Assembly: GCA_039033215.1 (NCBI GenBank) | Contig: JBCCDA010000076.1 | Coordinates: forward strand, 1-22,496 | Direction: 5' to 3' | Source: Thermohalobaculum sp039033215 | GTDB taxonomy: Bacteria; Pseudomonadota; Alphaproteobacteria; Rhodobacterales; Rhodobacteraceae | Length of the DNA stretch: 22,496 nucleotides | Shown: positions 16,942 to 22,496 of the stretch, piece after piece | Layout: every line of letters begins with the position of its first letter | Position numbering within the stretch: the stretch's first letter is position 1 | The notes under the pieces: generated by a model | The model's database searches: none | Told to the model about the DNA's origin: nothing | The model's input: the letters and a program-made list of their open reading frames with translations, nothing else | Translations under genes and position numbers: made by a program

Positions 16942-17835
16942 ATGGACTTCAAGACGCACCTCGGTACCGTTGCGGCCGAGCTGGAAGACGCGCTCGACGC
17001 GCTGATCTACGGTTCTGGACAGGCACCTGGCGAGCCGATCCTCTGGGAGGCGATGCGCTATGCGACGCTGGGCGGCGGCAAACGCCTGCGCGGGTTCCTG
17101 GCCGTCGAGGGCGCCGCGATACTGGGCGTCGACCGTGTCCGGGCACTGCGCGCCGGGGCTGCGGCGGAATGCCTTCATGCATACTCGCTTGTACATGACG
17201 ATCTACCAGCCATGGACGACGACGATCTCCGCCGCGGCAAGCCGACGACGCACAAGGCCTATGATGAGGCGATCGCGATCCTTGCAGGCGACGCCCTGCA
17301 GACCCTGTCGTTCGAGATCCTGGCTGACCCGCAGACACATACCGACGGCGCGGTTCGTGCCGAGTTGTGCCTCGCCCTGGCCAGGGCCGCGGGCGGACCG
17401 GGCATGGTGGGTGGGCAGATGATCGACATTGCGGCCGAGACCGCGGAGGCGCCGTTCGATCTGCCGACAATCACACGCCTCCAGGCGTTGAAGACCGGCG
17501 CGCTCATCAGGTTTTCAGCGGAAGTCGGTGGTATCCTTGCACAAAACGCCGATGCGCGTGCTGCGCTTGCGACCTATGCCGAGCATCTGGGTCTGGCCTT
17601 CCAGATCCGCGACGACCTACTGGATATCGAGGGCGACGAGCATGCCGCGGGAAAACGCCTGCAGAAAGATGCCGAGGCCGGAAAGGCGACTTTCGTCTCG
17701 CTTCTGGGTGTGGACGGGGCGCGAAAAGCGGCGGCGGACGAGGTGGACGCGGCCTGCAGCGCAATTCGTGACTTCGGAGAACGTGGCAAATGGTTGCAAC
17801 AGGCGGCGCTTTTTGCGATTCATCGTCAAAATTGA
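16942..17835 (+). CDS. ispA: Farnesyl/geranyl diphosphate synthase
   Basis: A 297-residue short-chain prenyl transferase. The first aspartate-rich motif is HDDLPAMDDDDLRRG (D86, D87, D92) with the two extra residues between aspartates found in bacterial FPP synthases. The second is QIRDDLLDIEGD (D224, D225, D228). GGGKRLR near residue 44 and the GGQMIDI and LKTGALIR segments are also intact. It condenses IPP with DMAPP and GPP to give FPP for quinones, carotenoids and undecaprenyl carriers. ATG at 16942 starts MDFKTHL; a longer frame would overlap xseB. The ribosome site is weak, so translation is probably coupled to xseB. dxs follows after 14 bases. Confidence 0.95.
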   Translation: MDFKTHLGTVAAELEDALDALIYGSGQAPGEPILWEAMRYATLGGGKRLRGFLAVEGAAILGVDRVRALRAGAAAECLHAYSLVHDDLPAMDDDDLRRGKPTTHKAYDEAIAILAGDALQTLSFEILADPQTHTDGAVRAELCLALARAAGGPGMVGGQMIDIAAETAEAPFDLPTITRLQALKTGALIRFSAEVGGILAQNADARAALATYAEHLGLAFQIRDDLLDIEGDEHAAGKRLQKDAEAGKATFVSLLGVDGARKAAADEVDAACSAIRDFGERGKWLQQAALFAIHRQN

Positions 17836-17849
17836 CAGGGATGTAAGCC

Positions 17850-19781
17850 GTGACTGACACGACTGTGGACTCTCCGCACACGCCCACGCTCGACCGTGTG
17901 CGTACGCCCGCTGATCTACACGATATGTCGATCCCCGAACTTGAACGGGTGGCGCAGGAATTGCGCCAGGAAACGATTTCGGCCGTCTCCGTCACCGGCG
18001 GGCACCTGGGCGCGGGTCTTGGCGTGGTCGAGATGACGGTGGCGATCCATGCCGTCTTCGACACCCCCCACGACAAGCTGATCTGGGACGTGAGCCATCA
18101 GTGCTATCCTCACAAGATCCTGACCGGCCGACGCGACCGCATACGGACCCTGCGCATGGGCGGCGGCCTGAGCGGGTTCACCAAGCGGACAGAGAGCGAG
18201 TACGATCCCTTCGGTGCGGCGCACTCGTCGACCTCGATCTCGGCCGGGCTCGGGTTTGCCGTGGCCCGCGATCTGGGGGCTGACACGGGCGATGCCATCG
18301 CGGTGATCGGCGATGGCGCCATGACGGCCGGGCTGGCCTATGAGGCGATGAACAACGCGGGCTGGTTGAAGAATCGCCTGATCGTGATCCTGAACGACAA
18401 CGAGATGTCGATCGCCCCGCCCGTGGGCGCGCTCAGCCAGTATCTGTCGCGGCTGAACGGACCCATGACGGACCTCAAGAGCATGGCGAAAGGGTTCATG
18501 GAGTCGGTCCCCGGGCCGCTCGGCGATGTCATGCGCGAAGGCGCCCACCGGGCCGAGACGATCCTGAAGGGGGCGACCGTTGGCGGCACGATGTTCGAGG
18601 AGCTTGGTTTCGACTACATCGGCCCAATCGACGGTCACGACCTCAAACAGCTGGTTCCTCTGCTGCGCGCGGTGAAGGCCAAGGCGACCGGTCCGGTGCT
18701 GATCCACGCGTGCACGGTCAAGGGCAAGGGCTATGCGCCGGCCGAAGGCTCGGACGACAAGGGCCACGCGACGGCCAAGTTCGACGTGATCACGGGCGAG
18801 CAGAAGAAGGGCAAGTCCAATGCGCCTTCCTACACGAAGGTGTTCGCGCAATCGCTGATCAAGGAAGCGAACGACGACGAGAAGATCGTGGCGATCAATG
18901 CCGCGATGCCATCGGGGACGGGGCTGGATCTGTTCGAGCAGGCCCACCCCAAGCGCACCTTCGACGTCGGCCTCGCGGAACAGCACGCGGTCTGCTTCTC
19001 GGCCGGGCTGGCGGCGGCGGGCATGCGCCCGTTCTGCGCGATCTATTCGACGTTCCTGCAGCGCGGCTATGATCAGATCGTCCACGATGTCGCGATCCAG
19101 AAGCTGCCGGTGCGGTTTGCGATCGACCGTGCGGGATTGGTCGGCTCCGATGGGGCCACCCACGCCGGGTCGTTCGATGTGGCCTATCTGAGTTGCCTGC
19201 CCGGCTTTGTCGTCATGGCTGCCGCGGACGAGGCCGAGCTGGTCCACATGATCCGGACGGCTGTCGAGCTCGACGATCGCCCCTGCGCGTTCCGCTATCC
19301 TCGCGGTGAGGGCGTGGGTGTCGAGATGCCCGAGCGCGGCACCGCGCTGGAGATCGGCAAGGGCCGTGTCGTCAAGGAAGGCACCAAGGTAGCACTTCTC
19401 TCGTTCGGAGGCCGCTTGCAAGAATGCCTCGTCGCTGCGGAGGAGCTGGAAGTCCGCGGTCTGTCCACCACGGTTGCCGATGCCCGCTTCGCCAAGCCAC
19501 TCGACCGGGACCTGATCCTGCGCCTTGCGCGCGAACACGAATGCCTGATCACGATCGAGGAAGGCTCGGTCGGCGGTTTCGGCAGCCATGTTCTGCAGCT
19601 CTTGGCCACCGAAGGGGCGCTTGACCACGGGCTCAAAGTTCGGCCGATGGTGCTGCCGGACGTGTTCATCGATCAGGACAGCCCTGCGAAGATGTACGAG
19701 ACGGCGGGGCTGACCTCGGCCGATATCCTGGCCACAGCGCTTTCCGCCCTTGGGGAAATCAACGCCGCACAACGTGCATGA
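17850..19781 (+). CDS. dxs: 1-deoxy-D-xylulose-5-phosphate synthase
   Basis: A 643-residue thiamine diphosphate enzyme that joins pyruvate and glyceraldehyde 3-phosphate in the first step of the MEP pathway. The catalytic-site histidine lies in SVTGGHLGAGLG (about H52). The ThDP motif is GDGAMTAGLAYEAMNNAG (154-171) followed by LNDNEMSI. The C-terminal half has FDVGLAEQHAVCFSAGLA with the general acid-base glutamate, and then HAGSFDVAYL and RYPRGEG. GTG at 17850 is the start, with AGGG 11 bases upstream. It is coupled with ispA, so precursor and prenyl synthesis are co-expressed. The 3' end overlaps the next gene slightly. Confidence 0.98.
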   Translation: MTDTTVDSPHTPTLDRVRTPADLHDMSIPELERVAQELRQETISAVSVTGGHLGAGLGVVEMTVAIHAVFDTPHDKLIWDVSHQCYPHKILTGRRDRIRTLRMGGGLSGFTKRTESEYDPFGAAHSSTSISAGLGFAVARDLGADTGDAIAVIGDGAMTAGLAYEAMNNAGWLKNRLIVILNDNEMSIAPPVGALSQYLSRLNGPMTDLKSMAKGFMESVPGPLGDVMREGAHRAETILKGATVGGTMFEELGFDYIGPIDGHDLKQLVPLLRAVKAKATGPVLIHACTVKGKGYAPAEGSDDKGHATAKFDVITGEQKKGKSNAPSYTKVFAQSLIKEANDDEKIVAINAAMPSGTGLDLFEQAHPKRTFDVGLAEQHAVCFSAGLAAAGMRPFCAIYSTFLQRGYDQIVHDVAIQKLPVRFAIDRAGLVGSDGATHAGSFDVAYLSCLPGFVVMAAADEAELVHMIRTAVELDDRPCAFRYPRGEGVGVEMPERGTALEIGKGRVVKEGTKVALLSFGGRLQECLVAAEELEVRGLSTTVADARFAKPLDRDLILRLAREHECLITIEEGSVGGFGSHVLQLLATEGALDHGLKVRPMVLPDVFIDQDSPAKMYETAGLTSADILATALSALGEINAAQRA

Positions 19782-20295
19782 GGGCAACGGATACCGCCCG
19801 AGCGCATGGGGCGGTATCTCTCTGCCGTTTGCGATCCTGTCCCTTGGCGCATGGGTCTTGCTGATCTGGCACATCGCCCACCTTCGACCGGGCACCGGCC
19901 CGCAAGGTTGGTTCCTGCTGGCGGGCGGCGCCCTGGACGTGAACGTTGGCTCGATCAAGCTTCGAGTTGTCGTTTGGAACCTGTTGCTGCTCGCAGGGCT
20001 CGCCTGGCTGCCTCTTGCGCTTGCACGCAGCGCGGCTGCGCCCTTTGCCGCGCTGATTGGGCTGGGTGGGGCGCTGACGATCGAGCCGGTGATGCGCTTT
20101 GCCTACTTCATTGATATGATCAGTGAGGAGTTCAGCACCTGGCCCTTCGATGTCGCGAGGACCGGTCTCACGTTCTTTCACACTCTGCTGCTGGTCGAGA
20201 TGGCCGTCGCGTTCATCGCCGTAATGGCCATCTACCGCCTGCTGTTCCGGAGCCGTCGCGCCCGTGCAGTGTTCTTCCAAAGCCTGGAGAACTGA
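19774..20295 (+). CDS. Unrecognised polytopic membrane protein
   Basis: About 173 residues from GTG at 19774, which overlaps the end of dxs by eight bases. TTG at 19750 is an alternative, and neither has a clear ribosome site. Hydrophobic stretches are ISLPFAILSLGAWVLLIWHI, VVVWNLLLLAGLAWLPLALA, AAPFAALIGLGGALTIEPVM and FFHTLLLVEMAVAFIAVMAI, so three or four membrane segments are likely. The tail RLLFRSRRARAV is basic and probably cytoplasmic. I do not recognise a family. The overlap with dxs implies co-expression with isoprenoid genes, but no functional link follows from that alone. Confidence 0.7.
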   Translation: MHEGNGYRPSAWGGISLPFAILSLGAWVLLIWHIAHLRPGTGPQGWFLLAGGALDVNVGSIKLRVVVWNLLLLAGLAWLPLALARSAAAPFAALIGLGGALTIEPVMRFAYFIDMISEEFSTWPFDVARTGLTFFHTLLLVEMAVAFIAVMAIYRLLFRSRRARAVFFQSLEN

Positions 20296-20366
20296 AATCG
20301 GATTTACTCCCGCCCGCTGGTCCGGCAATACTCCGCGCGCCTGACGAACGGGGAGGTGAGTTGGCG

Positions 20367-20810
20367 ATGCGGAGTTTCCGGACGAGCGCGTCGGGTGCCG
20401 TCGCGCTTTTGTTGATTGCTGTCCTGATCACCGCATGTGCGGAGCAGGGCGGCGGCGGCGCTGTGTCCATTCTGACAGCCGAACCCGAGTACAAGACGCA
20501 GTCGGCGCACTACCGCGAACTGCAGCGCACAGGTCTCACTGGCAACTACGCGGGCTTTGCGGAGCATCTGAGCGCCGACGAAACCGAGACGATCGTGGGT
20601 GCCTTGAACCGTTCGTTCCAGGGCCGACCGTTCGATGTCTACACGTGGCAGGTCCAGGAGACTCAATCCGCCATGAAGCGACTTGTGGAGTTGCGGAGCA
20701 GCGCCGGTCGGCTGTATCTTTACGTGCATCTGGACAGAGTGCCCGGCGGCTGGAGCGTTGCTGGCTGGGAGCTCAGCCGCAACCGAGCGACGATCACCGC
20801 GCAGCTCTAG
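20367..20810 (+). CDS. Predicted lipoprotein of unknown function
   Basis: A 147-residue protein. ATG at 20367 has GGAGG ten bases upstream; TTG at 20361 is too close to that site. The N-terminus MRSFRTSASGAVALLLIAVL leads to a lipobox ITAC with the lipidated cysteine at residue 24, so it is probably anchored in the envelope. The mature part contains polar residues and glycines after the cysteine (EQGGGGAV), then a compact domain ending LYLYVHLDRVPGGWSVAGWELSRNRATITAQL. I do not recognise the family. Ten bases separate it from the following gene. Confidence 0.75.
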   Translation: MRSFRTSASGAVALLLIAVLITACAEQGGGGAVSILTAEPEYKTQSAHYRELQRTGLTGNYAGFAEHLSADETETIVGALNRSFQGRPFDVYTWQVQETQSAMKRLVELRSSAGRLYLYVHLDRVPGGWSVAGWELSRNRATITAQL

Positions 20811-20820
20811 GACACTGGCG

Positions 20821-21351
20821 ATGCATATCCTCCTTGGTCTCCTGGCACTCGTGGGCGCTCTGGCATTCTGGTACTACCGCGTGCAGGCGGCACGTCAGGC
20901 GGGCGAGGACGTGCTGGACGGGGCGAAAGATGTGCGCCTTGCCGTGCGGCGGCTGATGTACAAGCGCAAGCACGATGTTCATCCCGCGGACAGCGTGGAC
21001 GACGCGCGGCTGGCCGCGGCCGGCATTGCCGTGGCGGTGGCGACCATGGACAACCCGATCAGCCAGGCCGAGATCGCGGCGCTCACGAAGTCGGCCCGCG
21101 AGACGTTCGACGTGACGGAACGCGAAGCGCTCGACATCGTCTCGTTTGGGCGCTGGATCGCGGGCGAGTGCAACACCAACCAGGAAGCGGTGCGCCGCCT
21201 GTCGAAGGTGCTGGCGCAGCTTGCGGGGCCCGAGGCGGCGGAAGATATGGAGCGGATGATCCAGACCGTCGCCACATCCGACGGCGGGACGCTTGGTACC
21301 GACGAGACGGACGCGATTTCCACCGTACGCAAGGCGCTCGGGGTGGGATGA
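20821..21351 (+). CDS. Membrane-anchored protein, possibly TerB-like domain
   Basis: A 176-residue protein with one N-terminal membrane segment (ILLGLLALVGALAFWYY), a basic stretch RLAVRRLMYKRKH, and a C-terminal helical domain. The domain begins DDARLAAAGIAVAVATMDNPISQAEIAALTK and continues FDVTEREALDIVSFGRWIAGE. The pattern of an A-rich helix, an acidic short loop and Q-A-E-I resembles TerB/DjlA-N-type helical domains, but the typical paired aspartates are not clear and I hold this loosely. ATG at 20821. The stop overlaps tlyA as ATGA, so it is coupled to tlyA. Confidence 0.72.
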   Translation: MHILLGLLALVGALAFWYYRVQAARQAGEDVLDGAKDVRLAVRRLMYKRKHDVHPADSVDDARLAAAGIAVAVATMDNPISQAEIAALTKSARETFDVTEREALDIVSFGRWIAGECNTNQEAVRRLSKVLAQLAGPEAAEDMERMIQTVATSDGGTLGTDETDAISTVRKALGVG

Positions 21352-22073
21352 TGCGCCTCGACCGGCGATTGGTCGACGAAGGGCTCGCCCCCAGCCGTGC
21401 CCGCGCCCGCGCCCTCATCGAAGCAGGCGTCGTGACGGTCGGGGGGCGCATCGTGCGCAAACCGTCCGATACCGTGACGGGGACGCTCGCGGTGACAGAC
21501 GATCCCAATCCCTGGGTCAGCCGGGCAGGGCTCAAGCTCGACCATGCGCTTGAGGCGTTCGAGCTCACCCCCTCGGGGACCGCCCTGGACGTCGGCGCGT
21601 CGACAGGTGGGTTCACCGAGGTGCTGCTGGCCCGTGGCGCCGACCGGGTCTACGCGGTTGATGTGGGGCATGGTCAGCTTGCGCCCAAGCTGGCCGATGA
21701 TCCCCGTGTTACCAATATCGAGGGGACGAACGCCCGCAATCTCGCCCCGGGCGCGGTCCCGGCCCCGGACTGGATCACGGTGGATCTCTCGTTCATTTCG
21801 CTCGAGAAGGTGCTTCCGGCCATCCTCGGCCTCGCGCGCGACGGCGCCGTTCTGGTCGCGCTCGTCAAGCCACAGTTCGAGGCGGGACCGGCCCATGTCG
21901 GCAAGGGCGGGATCGTGCGCAATCGTGCCGTTCAGGGCGTGGTTCTGAGCCGTATCCGGACCCTTCTGCGCGATCTCGGCTGGGCGATCATCGGCGAGAC
22001 CGAGAGCCCGATCGAAGGCGGCGATGGCAATCGCGAGTTTCTGATTGCGGCACGCGCGCCCGGGGCCCGATAG
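21348..22073 (+). CDS. tlyA: TlyA family rRNA 2'-O-methyltransferase / hemolysin-like protein
   Basis: A 241-residue protein with an N-terminal S4 RNA-binding domain (RLDRRLVDEGLAPSRARARALIEAGVVTV, residues 3-31). After a linker containing WVSRAGLKLDHAL, an FtsJ-like Rossmann domain follows with SAM motif ALDVGASTGGFTEVLLARGA, then VYAVDVGHGQL, DLSFISLEKVLP and LVKPQFEAG. Characterised members methylate cytidines of 16S and 23S rRNA; older annotations say hemolysin. Tandem ATGs at 21348 and 21351 are possible, the first giving the ATGA overlap with the preceding gene. The position after dxs is frequent in alphaproteobacteria, here with three extra genes between. Confidence 0.93.
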   Translation: MMRLDRRLVDEGLAPSRARARALIEAGVVTVGGRIVRKPSDTVTGTLAVTDDPNPWVSRAGLKLDHALEAFELTPSGTALDVGASTGGFTEVLLARGADRVYAVDVGHGQLAPKLADDPRVTNIEGTNARNLAPGAVPAPDWITVDLSFISLEKVLPAILGLARDGAVLVALVKPQFEAGPAHVGKGGIVRNRAVQGVVLSRIRTLLRDLGWAIIGETESPIEGGDGNREFLIAARAPGAR

Positions 22074-22111
22074 CCGTATCGCCGACGCTCTGGCGTTGCT
22101 ATCAGACACCC

Positions 22112-22496
22112 ATGTCCGAAGAGGTGGTGATCGAGGCGCTTGGCGCCCAGGGTGATGGGACCACGGGTGATGGTCTCTTTGTGCCGGGCGTGCTGCCGGG
22201 GGAGCGGGTCCGCGTCACGCGCACGGGCCACCGCGCCCGGGTCGAGCGCCTGCTGGCGCCCTCGGACGACCGTGTCCAGGCCGCCTGTCCCCACGTGGAT
22301 GCGTGCGGCGGCTGCAGCCTGCAGCATGCGTCCGATACCCTTGTCGCGCGCTGGAAACGCGATCTTGTCGTGCGCGCGCTGGCGGCGAGAGGAATCGATG
22401 ACATCGAGGTGCGGGAGACCGTCACCTCCCCCCCTGCGAGCCGACGCCGCGTCACCTTCGCGGGCAGGCGCACCAAGAAGGGGGTGCTGGTCGGCC
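22112..22496 (+). CDS. TrmA/RlmD-type RNA (uracil-5-)methyltransferase, N-terminal part
   Basis: The frame is open from ATG at 22112 to the end of the window, giving 128 residues without a stop. It starts MSEEVVIEALGAQGDGTTGD, a TRAM-like domain with GERVRVTRTG, followed by AACPHVDACGGCSLQHASD. The cysteines C-x5-C-x2-C are the Fe-S ligands of the RumA/RlmD class; the fourth would lie further on. Members make 5-methyluridine in 23S rRNA or tRNA. The catalytic domain is outside the window, so the exact target cannot be named. It begins 38 bases after tlyA and is likely in the same operon. Confidence 0.88.
   Translation, partial: MSEEVVIEALGAQGDGTTGDGLFVPGVLPGERVRVTRTGHRARVERLLAPSDDRVQAACPHVDACGGCSLQHASDTLVARWKRDLVVRALAARGIDDIEVRETVTSPPASRRRVTFAGRRTKKGVLVG

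Noticed and set aside
17916..19958. Long minus-strand frame of 680 codons opposite dxs
   Set aside because: It is a shadow of dxs with the same composition bias; no ribosome site or domain supports it.
21607..21616. Second copy of the GGTGGGTT element in tlyA
   Set aside because: Only one arm is present and it lies within conserved coding sequence (GGF of the SAM motif), so it is chance.

Overview
This 22.5 kb window looks like an ordinary, GC-rich chromosomal segment of an alphaproteobacterium, most likely of the Rhodobacteraceae/Roseobacter group. The indications are a complete F1 operon in the order atpH-A-G-D-C directly downstream of priA, a MarR/OmpR regulator pair resembling Rhodobacter PetP/PetR, a histone-deacetylase-like gene heading an xseB-ispA-dxs operon, and many GTG/TTG starts. 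Genus and species cannot be read from the sequence alone. I see no tRNA, rRNA, CRISPR array, insertion sequence, prophage or defence genes, and no gene-free stretch longer than about 210 bases.

Layout. Positions 1-186 hold the end of priA. A cysteine-rich DUF1203-type protein follows (280-765), then the ATP synthase F1 operon (973-5882, plus strand). A minus-strand run of envelope and growth genes reads gpmI > envC-like > ctpA > rppH (10397 down to 5916), each overlapping the next by 1-4 bases. A plus-strand TPR gene (10607-12265) lies between gpmI and a second minus-strand set, ilvE > rsfS > rlmH (14285 down to 12331). A divergent control region (14286-14448) separates ilvE from the petP-like/petR-like pair (14449-15677). 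After that, in plus orientation, come the deacetylase-like gene, xseB, ispA and dxs (15766-19781), three small unrecognised envelope-type genes (19774-21351), tlyA (21348-22073) and the start of a TrmA/RlmD-type RNA methyltransferase running off the window (22112-22496).

How the genes fit together. The atp genes make the catalytic head of ATP synthase; no F0 genes are present. gpmI is glycolytic. The envC-like and ctpA genes suggest control of cell-wall hydrolysis at division. rppH, rsfS, rlmH, tlyA and the last gene act on RNA or ribosomes. ispA and dxs supply isoprenoid precursors for quinones, carotenoids and undecaprenyl carriers.

I did not find a convincing new system. The items most worth a second look are a REP-like palindrome between atpD and atpC, the start-codon puzzle of rsfS, a palindrome shared by two divergent promoters at ilvE/petP, the TPR gene lodged in a growth-gene cluster, and the trio of unknown envelope genes between dxs and tlyA.
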